Origin: Hymenobacter perfusus
GTDB taxonomy: Bacteria > Bacteroidota > Bacteroidia > Cytophagales > Hymenobacteraceae
Assembly: GCF_003944765.1 (NCBI RefSeq)
Contig: NZ_RWIU01000002.1
Coordinates: forward strand, 248,001-312,000
Direction: 5' to 3'
DNA: 64,000 nt
Position numbers and translations under genes: made by a program. The notes below the pieces were generated by a model. It was not told the origin of the DNA. It did not search any database and saw nothing but the letters and a program-made list of their open reading frames with translations. Shown piece by piece: positions 9,502 through 19,929 of the stretch (the stretch's first letter is position 1; the number at the start of each line of letters is the position of its first letter).

Positions 9502-9883
9502 ACCAGCCGCCGCATATTTCTTTGTAGTAGGTAGCCGGAAGAACTGCCGGGTTTTGCATTCCAGTGCATTACCCGGCAGCTCTTTCTTGCTCGTGCGCAG
9601 GAGGTAGTGAGACTAGACCGCCACATGAGAAATGTGAATTCTTCAAAGAAGAAGGTCCTATAGTACATACTTGTCGGCTTACAAAAGCCGGGCTGTGGAG
9701 CAGATGCAGAAAAAGTGTTTGTATTCTGCCATAATGATAAAAGGCAGCTTAACTTGCTGGACGTTCCGGTCAATTTGCGTTGCCCTTACGGGCGCAGCGG
9801 CCGGTTACCAGAGCTTTAGCTGATCCATGCGGATATGCAGGGCCCACATTTTCTGATCAATTCCACAACCAAACCCCAACTAC
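9502..9883. other. Intergenic region between SDR and M36 peptidase genes
   Basis: 382 bp. It holds the terminator-like hairpin described separately and must contain the promoter of the peptidase gene. I saw no credible gene: the short frame beginning ATG at 9835 runs out of phase into the peptidase. Confidence 0.5.
9539..9584 (+). terminator. Terminator-like hairpin after SDR gene
   Basis: AAGAACTGCCGGGT (9539-9552) pairs with ACCCGGCAGCTCTT (9571-9584) at 13 of 14 positions. The 18-nt loop can itself pair through TGCA/TGCA. A short pyrimidine run follows. Confidence 0.5.
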
Positions 9884-12800
9884 TTGACACAACTCTACTC
9901 CTCCAACTGGCTGGCAGCGGGGCTTTTGGCGTTAGCCTGTGCCTCCCCGGTTCACGCCCAAAACAGCGCGGCTTCGGCCGGTACCGAGCAAGCCTGGCAA
10001 AGCCGGCAGCAATGGGCCGGCGGCCCCATTACCGCCGCCGACATGCGGGTGTCCAGTTCCCACACCGATGCGGCCACCGGCCTCACCTACGTGTATGTGC
10101 AGCAGCTGCATAAAGGTATTCCGGTGTACAACCGGGTGCTGACCCTGGCCTTCAAAAACCAGCAGCTCAAGCACCACGCCGGGGCATTTGTTCCGAGCCG
10201 CCAGTTCACCGGGCTTTTGGCTACGCCGGCTCTGGAAGCGGCTACGGCCGTTAACCGGGCATTGGCTCCGCTGGCTGCTGCCCGCCTGAGCAGCCCCACG
10301 GCCACCAGTGCCCGTACCGGCTCCGACCAACGGCAGACGTTTGCCGCCGCTGGGGTAGCCCGCCGCGACATTGTTGCCAGCCTGGTGTGGGTGTATGATA
10401 ACACTCAGAAGCTGCATCTGGCCTGGAACGTAAACGTAGATCTGCTGGACTCCTCTGACTGGCTCAACATCCGGGTAGATGCGGCCACGGGACAGGTGCT
10501 GGATCAGGATAACTGGACGGTGCATGAAACGGTAGCCCGGACGGCTCCGGCAGCAGGCAGCACCAGTGCTGCCCGCCCCGCCGCCTGGCAGCCCATCGGT
10601 ACGGTAGGAATTGCGGCCGTTACCCCGGCTACTTACTACGTAATACCCTATCCGCAGGAAAGCCCGGGCAGCAGCCGGCTGCAAACTGAGTCGTCGCCGT
10701 GGCTGAAAGCAGGGGGCGGCAACAACGCCACCACGCACGGCTGGCACTTCAATGGCAGTACCGACTTCGCCGACACGCGCGGCAACAACGTGTGGGCCTA
10801 CGATGACAGTCTGAAAACGAATGCTCCCGGCCGGTTTGCGGCCTCTACCGGTGCCTCCGCCAGCTCCCTGGTGTTCGATTACGTCCCTGATTTTGCGTTC
10901 AGCCCGCAACTGGGCAAAAACCGCCGGGCAGCTACCGTAAATCTGTTCTATTGGAACAACATCGTGCACGATGTTCTGTACCAGTATGGCTTTACCGAAC
11001 CCGCCGGCAATTTTCAGACGGATAACATCGGGCGCGGTGGCAGCGGGCAGGACCATGTGCGGGCCGAAGCCCAGGATGGCAACGGCGTCAACAACGCCAA
11101 CTTCAGCACCCCGCCCGACGGAGCGTCGGGGCGGATGCAGATGTTTTTGTGGAGCGCGCCCGCCAGCCGTAATCTGACGGTAACGGCCCCCGCTCCCGTG
11201 GCTGGCAGCTATACCACCGTGGAAAGCGCCTTCAGCACCAGCAACAAGCTGGTCAGCGTAGGCCCCGTAACCGGCGACCTGGTGTTCTACAACGACCCCG
11301 GCAACCCGGCTTCTCACCTGGCTTGTACCACTCCCTCCTCTACCACCCTCACCGGCAAAATTGCCCTCATTTACCGGGGCACCTGCAACTACACCGATAA
11401 GGTGCTGAACGCGCAGAACGCCGGGGCCCGGGCCGTTATCATGGTGAACAATGCCGGCGCTCCAGTGGCTATGGGCGGCTCCAACAATGCCCTGACCATT
11501 CCGGCCGTCATGGTTTCTACCACCGACGGCAACCTGCTGGCCGCCCAGCTGACTGCCGGTGCTACCGTGAGCCTGACCATCGGGCTGCCCGCGCCGCAGC
11601 TGGATGGGGATTTTGATAACGGCATTGTGGTGCACGAATACGGCCACGGTGTGTCGAACCGCCTCACCGGCGGGCCGGCCAACGCCAGCTGCCTCGGTAA
11701 TGCGGAGCAGGGCGGCGAAGGCTGGAGTGATTACCTGGCCCTGATGCTGAATACCAACTGGCAAACTGCCCAGCTGACAGATGGCCCTACGGGTCGGGCC
11801 GTGGGTACGTACGCCTCCGGACAAGCACCTACGGGTGGTGGTATCCGTCGGTATCCATATTCTACCAGCCTGAGTGTCAATCCGCTTACCTACAGCAACG
11901 TTGCTGCCAGCCCCGAGTCGCACGCTATTGGCGAGGTGTGGTGCGCTGCGCTGTGGGACATGACCTGGGCCCTGATCCAGCAGCAGGGCCGCATCGAGCC
12001 GAACCTGTACACCGGTACCAGCACCGGTGGCAATGCCATTGCGCTTCAGTTGGTAATGCAGGGCATGAAGCTGCAGCCCTGCCAGCCAGGTTTCCTCGAT
12101 TCGCGCGACGCTATTCTGGCCGCCGACTCCCTGCTGTATAACGGCCGGTACCATTGCCTGATCTGGAGCGCGTTTGCCCGCCGGGGTATGGGCGCCAGCG
12201 CTGTCCAGGGCCTCTCTACCAGTGCCACCGACCAAACGGCCGCTTTTGACCTGCCCGGCGTACGCCTGAGCAAAAACACCGAGCTGCTGACGGGTAACCA
12301 GTTTGCCATCAACATCTCGGCTACCTGCGAGTGCCAGGCCCAGCAGGCTCCATACTCTATCAAGGCGCAGTTGCCGGCTGATTTGAGCTACGTGAGCAGC
12401 ACCAGTGGCGGTACGCTGGGGAGCAACAATACCGTCACGTTTGCCAACCTGGCCTTCACGCCCGGCCAGACGCGCACGTTCCAGGTTCAGGCCGTAACGG
12501 CGGCTGGCAAAGGTTGCAACACGACTACGGTGGTAAACGACAACCGCGAAACCAGCACCGTAGGCGGCTTCACGCCGGCCGTACTGACCGGTAGCAGCCC
12601 CTGGGCACCCAGCACCGCCCGGGCGTACAGCGGCACTACTTCCTGGAAGGCCGTTGAGCCCATTACCCCTTCCGATGCCACGCTTACTTCGGCGGCTTTC
12701 ACGCCGGTAGACTTCTCCCTGCTGTCGTTCTATCATTATTACAACACGGAGCCCTCGTATGATGGCGGCATGGTGGCTATTTCCACTGATAACGGCGCTA

Positions 12801-13438
12801 CCTGGATTGACGCGGCCCCGTACTTCCTCCAGAACGGCTACAATTCCGTGTTCGATGCCTCCACAGCTTCGCCTGATAAACCCTGCTTCTCGGGAATTTC
12901 GTCCACGGAAACCGGCGCAGCGGCTTTCATTCGCACTACGCTCAATCTGTCGTCCTTCAGCGGCCAGAGTATTCGGTTGCGTTTCCAGGCCCAGTCGGAT
13001 GAGGGGACGGCCTATGAAGGCTGGTATATAGATGATATCCAGGTAATAAACGGCTGCGGCGGTATTCAGCAGGTTCAACTGTTTACCAACGCCAACGCGC
13101 TGGCGGGCTCGTATCAGAACCCCATTTTCCTTACGCCTGCTGGTCCGCTCAGCACCCAGCAAGCGAAGAATGGCCTGCTGATGTCAGCCGTGCCAACTCC
13201 CTTCGGAGCCGAAGGCGTGCGGCTGGTGCTCTCGACGCCCGTTGCCCAGCCCGGCCTCGTGCTGGTGCTTACCGATGCTACCGGCCGGTTGCTGCACCGG
13301 CAGCAACTGAATGCTGTAACGGCTGGCACTACCACCATCACCTGGCCCCATACGGCTACTCTGCCGGCCGGCCTATATCTGGTGCAGGCTCAGTTCCCGA
13401 ACGGACAACGGATGGTGCTGCGCGTGGTGCGGGAGTAA
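9884..13438 (+). CDS. Secreted M36 (fungalysin-like) zinc metallopeptidase with PA domain and T9SS type A tail
   Basis: 1184 residues. The start must be TTG at 9884: the frame has a stop at 9854 and no ATG between, and this start gives a signal peptide MTQLYSSNWLAAGLLALACA ending at VHAQ. An FTP-type propeptide (about 35-210) precedes the catalytic domain. The zinc motif HEYGH is at 584-588, and the third ligand is probably Glu612 in GGEGWSDYLAL. A PA domain is inserted at about 460-560 (GKIALIYRGTCNY). Beta-sandwich modules follow, one with DDIQVINGCGG as in choice-of-anchor J domains. The end (AVPTPFGAEGVRLVLSTP to LPAGLYLVQAQF and VLRVVRE) is a type A sorting domain. It should act outside the cell in protein or peptide degradation. 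A strong terminator follows. Confidence 0.92.
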   Translation: MTQLYSSNWLAAGLLALACASPVHAQNSAASAGTEQAWQSRQQWAGGPITAADMRVSSSHTDAATGLTYVYVQQLHKGIPVYNRVLTLAFKNQQLKHHAGAFVPSRQFTGLLATPALEAATAVNRALAPLAAARLSSPTATSARTGSDQRQTFAAAGVARRDIVASLVWVYDNTQKLHLAWNVNVDLLDSSDWLNIRVDAATGQVLDQDNWTVHETVARTAPAAGSTSAARPAAWQPIGTVGIAAVTPATYYVIPYPQESPGSSRLQTESSPWLKAGGGNNATTHGWHFNGSTDFADTRGNNVWAYDDSLKTNAPGRFAASTGASASSLVFDYVPDFAFSPQLGKNRRAATVNLFYWNNIVHDVLYQYGFTEPAGNFQTDNIGRGGSGQDHVRAEAQDGNGVNNANFSTPPDGASGRMQMFLWSAPASRNLTVTAPAPVAGSYTTVESAFSTSNKLVSVGPVTGDLVFYNDPGNPASHLACTTPSSTTLTGKIALIYRGTCNYTDKVLNAQNAGARAVIMVNNAGAPVAMGGSNNALTIPAVMVSTTDGNLLAAQLTAGATVSLTIGLPAPQLDGDFDNGIVVHEYGHGVSNRLTGGPANASCLGNAEQGGEGWSDYLALMLNTNWQTAQLTDGPTGRAVGTYASGQAPTGGGIRRYPYSTSLSVNPLTYSNVAASPESHAIGEVWCAALWDMTWALIQQQGRIEPNLYTGTSTGGNAIALQLVMQGMKLQPCQPGFLDSRDAILAADSLLYNGRYHCLIWSAFARRGMGASAVQGLSTSATDQTAAFDLPGVRLSKNTELLTGNQFAINISATCECQAQQAPYSIKAQLPADLSYVSSTSGGTLGSNNTVTFANLAFTPGQTRTFQVQAVTAAGKGCNTTTVVNDNRETSTVGGFTPAVLTGSSPWAPSTARAYSGTTSWKAVEPITPSDATLTSAAFTPVDFSLLSFYHYYNTEPSYDGGMVAISTDNGATWIDAAPYFLQNGYNSVFDASTASPDKPCFSGISSTETGAAAFIRTTLNLSSFSGQSIRLRFQAQSDEGTAYEGWYIDDIQVINGCGGIQQVQLFTNANALAGSYQNPIFLTPAGPLSTQQAKNGLLMSAVPTPFGAEGVRLVLSTPVAQPGLVLVLTDATGRLLHRQQLNAVTAGTTTITWPHTATLPAGLYLVQAQFPNGQRMVLRVVRE

Positions 13439-13463
13439 AGGTCCGGCCGTACTTCCGGCAACT

Positions 13464-13506
13464 ACCAAAGAAGGCTCTTCCACCAAGTGGAAGAGCCTTC
13501 TTTGGT
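13464..13506 (+). terminator. Intrinsic terminator of M36 peptidase gene
   Basis: A perfect 20-bp inverted repeat (13464-13483 with 13487-13506) closes on a 3-nt loop. The stem contains AAGGCTCTTCCAC and its complement. Confidence 0.85.
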
Positions 13507-13653
13507 GTCAGTTTATAGCCTTTTGGCAGCAAGTAGAGCCGAAGTTAAGCGCTTCGGCCCGCCGATAGGGTATATCTTCGGCCGGCTTGGCAGCGTACAA
13601 GCCGCGCAGCAGCCGTGGTAGCGTTGAGTTGCCACAGCCCTTTTTTCTCCAGC

Positions 13654-14406
13654 ATGAATCAACACCTCCAACAAATCCTCGATAACCCGCTGGCGGCCCT
13701 GGCGGTAGTCGGTAACCTCATCATCATCGAAAGCCTGCTTTCCGTGGATAACGCGGCCGTGCTGGCCACCATGGTAGGCGACCTGCCCAGGGAACAGCGC
13801 CAGAAAGCCCTCCGCTATGGCATCATCGGGGCCTACGTGTTCCGGGGCATCTGCATTCTGTTTGCCTCGTACTTGGTGGAAGTCTGGTTTCTCAAGCCCC
13901 TGGGCGGTTTGTACCTGCTCTACCTCGTTTTTGACCACTTCCGTGACAAGAATGCTCCTGGGGAGGAAGGCGTGGATAAGCAGCAGAGTTGGGTGTACCG
14001 CAATACGCTGGGTCTGTTTGGGCAGTTCTGGGCCACGGTGGCCCTCATTGAGCTGATGGACCTGGCCTTTTCCATCGACAACGTGTTTGCCGTGGTAGCC
14101 TTCACCGATAATCTGATCCTGATCTGTACCGGCGTGTTTATCGGCATTCTGGCCATGCGGCTGGTGGCGCAGGCCTTTGTGCTGCTGATGGGCAAATACC
14201 CGTTCCTGGAAACGGCTGCCTTCGTGGTGATCGGGCTGCTGGGCCTCAAGCTGCTGCTTTCCCTGTTCGAGCACTACTTCCCGGCGCACCCGTTCAGCCA
14301 CTTCCTGAGCAGCGAAACCGCCGAAGCCGGCCTGACCATCCTCACGGTAGCCATCTTTGCCGTGCCGCTGCTTATTTCCTGGACGCGGCAGCGTGCCGCC
14401 CGCTAA
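13654..14406 (+). CDS. TerC family integral membrane protein
   Basis: 250 residues from MNQHLQQIL; an upstream ATG at 13615 adds a leader with no family support. It has seven or so hydrophobic segments and the two hallmark TerC repeats: ESLLSVDNAAVLATMV near residue 25 and DLAFSIDNVFAVVAF near 147. The paired Asp-Asn motifs are thought to bind metal ions in the membrane. TerC/Alx relatives take part in manganese and calcium homeostasis and in tellurite resistance when encoded with other ter genes. No ter partners lie nearby, so a metal-homeostasis role is the better guess. It is transcribed alone and ends at a bidirectional terminator shared with pckA. Confidence 0.88.
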   Translation: MNQHLQQILDNPLAALAVVGNLIIIESLLSVDNAAVLATMVGDLPREQRQKALRYGIIGAYVFRGICILFASYLVEVWFLKPLGGLYLLYLVFDHFRDKNAPGEEGVDKQQSWVYRNTLGLFGQFWATVALIELMDLAFSIDNVFAVVAFTDNLILICTGVFIGILAMRLVAQAFVLLMGKYPFLETAAFVVIGLLGLKLLLSLFEHYFPAHPFSHFLSSETAEAGLTILTVAIFAVPLLISWTRQRAAR

Positions 14407-14422
14407 TCAGCTGACAAGACGG

Positions 14423-14461
14423 AAAAAGGCCGGCTTTCCGTAACGGAAAGCCGGCCTTTTT
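14423..14461. terminator. Bidirectional terminator between terC-like gene and pckA
   Basis: A perfect 18-bp stem (AAAAAGGCCGGCTTTCCG at 14423-14440 with 14444-14461) has a 3-nt loop and T runs on both strands. It serves two convergent genes. Confidence 0.9.
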
Positions 14462-14479
14462 CATACAGTAAGTGCTGTC

Positions 14480-16090
<1,611 letters not shown>

Positions 16091-16144
16091 ACGAGTGGGA
16101 GGGAAGTGAGGTGGGAGGGAAAATGTGGGAAATAAGGCAGAAAT

Positions 16145-16184
16145 CCGCGTTGCGGCGGCCGGGTGGCTGCCCGCCGCAACGCGG
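16145..16184 (-). promoter_or_regulatory. Strong hairpin in the pckA 5' leader
   Basis: A perfect 14-bp inverted repeat (CCGCGTTGCGGCGG at 16145-16158, CCGCCGCAACGCGG at 16171-16184) has a 12-nt loop, 54 bp upstream of the pckA start codon. If it is transcribed it would form a very stable leader stem. It has no T run, so it is not an ordinary terminator. Its function is unknown. Confidence 0.5.
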
Positions 16185-16392
16185 ACAAACAAAACATGCT
16201 CCGAACTGTACCGCAACCGACGAATAGTGGCTAAGGAGGCGGTAGCAGGAAAAGAGCTACTGGATTGCTACACAAAACTAACGTCGCCGCGCCGGATCGA
16301 ATGAGATGTTTCGGTATATTACCAGGACAAAACAAACATTTTCAGGCGGCCGTTGCCCGTCGGGCCGCTGCTGGCCTTTCACTATTCCGCGT

Positions 16393-17394
16393 ATGCCCAA
16401 GGACATTGCCCACTACAACGGCCTGTATGGCGACGATAAGGCCCAGGTTTCGCACACCTACGTGTACAGCCAGCTGATTGCGCCCCGCCCCCGCACCACC
16501 AACTGGGGCCTCAAGCCGCACGTGCACGGCAACCTCTACCAACTATTTTTCCTGGAAGCCGGGCAGGCTTCCCTGGATGCCGGGGCCGACTCGGAGGAGC
16601 TGATTACGCCCTGCGTGGTGCTGATTCCGGCCAACACGGTGCACGGCTTCACGTTCAGCCCCCAGGTAAAGGGCCGTTCCCTGACTATTGCCGAGGCGCT
16701 GCTGGACACGATTCTGCAGGTGAGCCCCTCCATTCTCATCGAGCTCAACAGCCTATATGTCCTCACCGAGTTTACCGAGGAGGAAAGCTTTGCCGAGCTG
16801 CTGGCCCTGGAGCGGCTGATTCACGCCGAAATGCACTCCCAGCTACCGGAGCGCCAGCTGGCCCTCAATGCCTATTTTAAACTGCTGTTCGTGAAGCTGT
16901 TCCGTCTGCTCAAGCACCAGCAGAACAAGGCCGACGGCAGCTCCAACCGCAACTTGCACTACTTCCACGAGTTCCAGAAAAGCGTGGCCCGGGCCGCACC
17001 CTTCGAGAAGAAAATTTCGGACTACGCCCGCGAGCTGAACATCACGCCCGTGCACCTGAACCGCATCTGTCAGGCGGTGAAAGGCAAATCGGCCCTGGAA
17101 ATCGTGAATGCCAACACCATCCGGCGCGCCCACAACCATTTGGTGTACACGTCCTCCTCGATTTCGGAAATTGCCTACACCCTGCAGTTTGCCGATTCCG
17201 GCTATTTCACGCGCTTCTTCCGCAAGCACACCGGCCTCTCGCCCGTGGCCTACCGTGCCCGCGCCTACCGCGACGAAACCTACCCCGCCGCCGCCCGCCC
17301 CGAAGTCCCGGAACCAGACGGCCCAGCAGTCAGTAAAGGGTCGGGGCAGGCTCCCCGTCATTCCACCAGTAGCAAATCGGGACGACGGATATAG
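16393..17394 (+). CDS. AraC family transcriptional regulator
   Basis: 333 residues from MPKDIAHYNG; the earlier in-frame ATG at 16306 adds a low-quality leader. The N-terminal ~100 residues form a cupin-type ligand-binding domain (GLKPHVHGNLYQLFFLEAG, then VLIPANTVHGF). The C-terminal third is a double helix-turn-helix DNA-binding domain: ISDYARELNITPVHLNRICQ, then ISEIAYTLQFADSGYFTRFF and FRKHTGLSPVAYR. This architecture resembles PobR-type regulators that respond to small aromatic or sugar ligands. It is divergent from pckA with 302 bp between, so pckA is a possible but unproven target. Its last 37 bp overlap the convergent TPR/SH3 gene. Confidence 0.9.
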   Translation: MPKDIAHYNGLYGDDKAQVSHTYVYSQLIAPRPRTTNWGLKPHVHGNLYQLFFLEAGQASLDAGADSEELITPCVVLIPANTVHGFTFSPQVKGRSLTIAEALLDTILQVSPSILIELNSLYVLTEFTEEESFAELLALERLIHAEMHSQLPERQLALNAYFKLLFVKLFRLLKHQQNKADGSSNRNLHYFHEFQKSVARAAPFEKKISDYARELNITPVHLNRICQAVKGKSALEIVNANTIRRAHNHLVYTSSSISEIAYTLQFADSGYFTRFFRKHTGLSPVAYRARAYRDETYPAAARPEVPEPDGPAVSKGSGQAPRHSTSSKSGRRI

Positions 17395-18077
17395 GCGTCG
17401 CGGCCCTGCCACTGCACCCGGAACCAGATATCCTGCTGGCCCTGCACTTCAAACCGGTCACCGGCCGCCGCCGTGGTCAGCCACGCCGAGCCGGCACTGG
17501 GCCCGGTCATGAGCGGGGCGCGGGGCCGGGCGACCAGCCCTACCCGGCCGGGGGCCAGTAGGTTTAGAAACAGCCCGACCAACAGCAAGTATACCGCGTA
17601 CGTGGCCCACCAGGCCCGATCAGCAGTGCGCCGGCGTAATAGCAGTAAAATGCCAACCACTACGGCCAGCAGCAGCAGCCCCTGCAGCAAACGGTAATAA
17701 TAGCGTTGGATGGTGATGGCCAGATTTTGCCGCCACGTATCGGGGTAACCAGTGAGGCGATGCTCCTGTGCTACTGCCACCATTTTGCGCCATGTGCTAT
17801 ACTGGGGCTGCCATGCCTGTGCTACACTCAGGTAATAGAGGGCTGCCGGATAATGGCCCAGCCCTTCCTGAACATACGCCATGCGTAATAGCTGCCGAAT
17901 TGACTGCTCACCGCCCACCTGCTCCCGGGCCTGGCGGTACAGCGGGTAGGATTGCTCCACCTGGCCAGCCTGAAACAGGGAATCGGCTTTTGGGAGTACG
18001 GAAGTAACTTTTTGTGCCTGAACGGATTGGAGAAATACCGCCGGAAGTAGGAAAAAAAGGTGTGCTTTTTTCAGCAA
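17358..18077 (-). CDS. TPR-containing membrane protein with C-terminal SH3-like domain (BatE-like)
   Basis: 239 residues. A signal peptide (MLKKAHLFFLLPAVFLQSV) is followed by TPR-like helices at about 28-110, including ADSLFQAGQVEQSYPLYRQA and EGLGHYPAALYYLSVAQAW. Two transmembrane helices follow at about 130-147 and 157-175 with a basic connector RRRTADR, then a bacterial SH3-like domain (GDRFEVQGQQDIWFRVQWQG, ending YIRRPDLLLVE). The order TPR, two membrane helices, SH3 resembles BatE of the Bacteroides aerotolerance operon, but no other bat gene is nearby. The gene converges on the AraC-type regulator with a 37-bp overlap. Confidence 0.75.
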   Translation of the reverse strand: MLKKAHLFFLLPAVFLQSVQAQKVTSVLPKADSLFQAGQVEQSYPLYRQAREQVGGEQSIRQLLRMAYVQEGLGHYPAALYYLSVAQAWQPQYSTWRKMVAVAQEHRLTGYPDTWRQNLAITIQRYYYRLLQGLLLLAVVVGILLLLRRRTADRAWWATYAVYLLLVGLFLNLLAPGRVGLVARPRAPLMTGPSAGSAWLTTAAAGDRFEVQGQQDIWFRVQWQGRDAYIRRPDLLLVE

Positions 18078-18155
18078 AACAGTTGCACGGTTAAATTCGG
18101 TCCTCTACTTTTGTGCCACAATCAGCGGGAAACGCCCACTGGTTACAAAGAAACT

Positions 18156-18231
18156 GATTCTGTAGCTCAGCTGGTAGAGCAATACACTTTTAATGTATGG
18201 GTCCTGGGTTCGAATCCCAGCGGGATCACCA
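18156..18231 (+). tRNA. tRNA-Lys (anticodon TTT)
   Basis: A complete 76-nt cloverleaf with encoded CCA. The acceptor is GATTCTG/CGGGATC with two G-T pairs, the D arm is GCTC-AGCTGGTA-GAGC, and the anticodon stem ATACA/TGTAT holds loop CTTTTAA with anticodon TTT at 18189-18191. The T arm is CTGGG-TTCGAAT-CCCAG. A terminator follows directly. Confidence 0.97.
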
Positions 18232-18266
18232 AAAACCCTCACTGCGTAGCGTAGTGAGGGTTTTTT
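18232..18266 (+). terminator. Terminator of tRNA-Lys
   Basis: AAAACCCTCACTGCG pairs with CGTAGTGAGGGTTTT around a TAG loop with one G-T pair. A T6 run follows, immediately after the tRNA CCA. Confidence 0.9.
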
Positions 18267-18368
18267 ATTTACTGGGTCCGAGAGTAGGATTGCTGGTTAT
18301 GCGTAAGCCACCAATAAACAGCGCAGTTTTTATTTGGATAGGTCCGAGAATAGGATTGCGGCTGATGC
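18260..18368. repeat. Two 43-bp imperfect direct repeats downstream of tRNA-Lys
   Basis: The copies lie at 18260-18302 and 18326-18368. Both read G-T-run-ATTT, then GGTCCGAGA[GA]TAGGATTGC, then G-x-T[TG]ATGC. The unit spacing is 66 bp. No coding potential is seen. They sit at the point where ordinary gene spacing gives way to the AT-rich island. Confidence 0.7.
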
Positions 18369-18702
18369 ATCAACTGGCCTGCAACGGTGCTCCGGCTGGC
18401 GACCCGGTAACAAAAGGTAATTATCTGCGAAGCAACAAACAGCCGCGAAGGCGCAGGGGCTTCTGCGCACTATTCAGCACTGCCCGGGTTTTGCGCGGAT
18501 AGGAACTCAGCAGAGCAGCAGCCCGAAGACATCCTGGGCTTTTTTGAACATGTCAGGCTTCCTGCCCGGCGCACCTTATGGCCTTTACCGTGCATTGGTG
18601 CTGCCCCGCCGGTTGGTGCTGCTATGGCAGAAGAAATAATATCTTCCGGCATGGCCATACCGTCTCAGCCTGCCGGGACTGGAATAGCGCAGATGAAAGC
18701 AA
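18369..18702. other. Intergenic region without recognisable gene
   Basis: 334 bp after the direct repeats up to the stop of the DCC-family gene. Short frames here lack codon bias or family resemblance. I see no structural element. Confidence 0.5.
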
Positions 18703-19107
18703 TTAGGATAAAAACCGCCGCCGTAATGCAGGAGAGGGGATTCGGCAGGCGTCCTCGCGCCCCAGAATGCGGTAGCGGTTACGGGCGACCAGCTCATACC
18801 CCCAGTCGCGCAGCGGGCGGGGTATGTAACGCAGCAGCGCAGTATAGCGCCAGTTGGAGCGTAGTTGCTGGAGAATAAGCAAAACGGCTTCGGAGCGCTG
18901 ATACACCTGCCCATCCCGCAGCAGGTAAATAGTAGAGGGGAGGGTGTTCAGGGGAAGTACCCGCCCGTGCTGGGCCAGCAGCTTACGGGCGGGTTCCGCC
19001 TGCAATGAGACAAAGGTAAAACGTTCTGCCGGGTCACGGTCAATCACGAAATTGACGAACCCGTCGCACAAATTGCAGACACCATCAAAAAGTATTACAT
19101 CGTTCAT
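18703..19107 (-). CDS. DCC family thiol-disulfide oxidoreductase (DUF393)
   Basis: 134 residues from MNDVILFDGVCNLC; the extended frame to 19230 runs through AT-rich noncoding sequence. The hallmark DGVCNLCDG (residues 9-17, a CxxC pair) and the later VSLQAEPARKLL, YLLRDGQVYQRSEAVLLILQQL and RYRILGREDACRIP segments define the DCC1-like family. Its members have a thioredoxin-like fold and presumably reduce or exchange disulfides in the cytosol. DCC proteins are often encoded beside or fused to HTTM membrane proteins. An HTTM gene lies 2.8 kb away on the other strand, beyond three small exported proteins. A functional tie is inferred. Confidence 0.9.
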   Translation of the reverse strand: MNDVILFDGVCNLCDGFVNFVIDRDPAERFTFVSLQAEPARKLLAQHGRVLPLNTLPSTIYLLRDGQVYQRSEAVLLILQQLRSNWRYTALLRYIPRPLRDWGYELVARNRYRILGREDACRIPSPALRRRFLS

Positions 19108-19929
19108 GTTAAATTTTTTAATGTAAAGATTTGGCGTTGCGCTCAGGTTTGCATGCGTAGGGCTTATCAGGTATGCTATTAACTGATAAATACGCGTAAT
19201 TAAAAATAATAAAACGAATGTCGCTAGCAAACAGGTGTCAATACATCATTGATGCCTGTTTTAGGTGTTTGGTAGTTGATATTAGATTTGATGGATAGTA
19301 GAAATAAAATAATATTATCTCTGTTCGCTTGACTGCTATGTAGAATAGTTGTTATTTGGCCTCAGTAGATCACTGCTCGCTTATCCATCAGGCAACTGCT
19401 CACACCGGCGGGTCTGATAACCTTTGGCGTATCTCGCGCCCTCTGCTCCCTATTCATGCTGGTACGCCCGGAGATGCTCTCCCTGGGCTAATGATGCCCT
19501 GAGTTCAGGAATTACTGTGAGTAAGTCTATGGGTACGCCCGTAGTTTCCAGATTTCTGCACCAGGCAGCTCCGGTTTTCGATCTGGTCCGCGCTCTACTA
19601 CCCACCTTATTTCTTCCGCACCTGCTGCGCGGCTGTTTAAAAAAAGCAACTGCGTATTACGCGCCACTAGTACATTTTTCACTTCGCATGAAAATGCGAA
19701 TCGGAAGACTATTGCCTGAATATTATGGCAATAAATAAAAGAAATAAAGTGTTGATTCTGCGGTTAAATACGCAGTAGAAAGAGTCTGTAGCGTTTTCTG
19801 GAACAAGTGCTTATTTCCGTGTGAATAAGTGCGCTGAACTGTCATGTCCCTGCCCTGCGAAAACAGATTTCACATAATAACCCTCCTGGTCAATTGTCCA
19901 TTTTTCAATCCTTAAAGCCCTTCAAGAAG
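19108..19929. other. Long AT-rich intergenic region upstream of the small exported protein genes
   Basis: 822 bp with far lower G+C than the flanks and no credible gene. It holds an imperfect 13-bp stem (19230-19242 with 19248-19260) followed by TTTTA, and a 7-bp stem with a GAAA tetraloop (TTCGCAT at 19683-19689, ATGCGAA at 19694-19700). It should contain the promoters of the DCC gene and of the peptide cluster. I could not fix a -7 box. Confidence 0.5.

Noticed and set aside
9932..13162. A 1076-residue open frame antisense to the M36 peptidase gene
   Set aside because: It is a GC-codon-bias shadow: Gly/Arg/Val-rich low-complexity sequence without domains, fully inside a gene with clear catalytic motifs.
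13654..14406. Tellurite resistance operon
   Set aside because: Only a single TerC-type protein is present, with no other ter genes nearby.
19424..19738. 104-residue plus-strand frame in the AT-rich gap
   Set aside because: No codon bias, signal or family features; its second half is AT-rich noncoding sequence.
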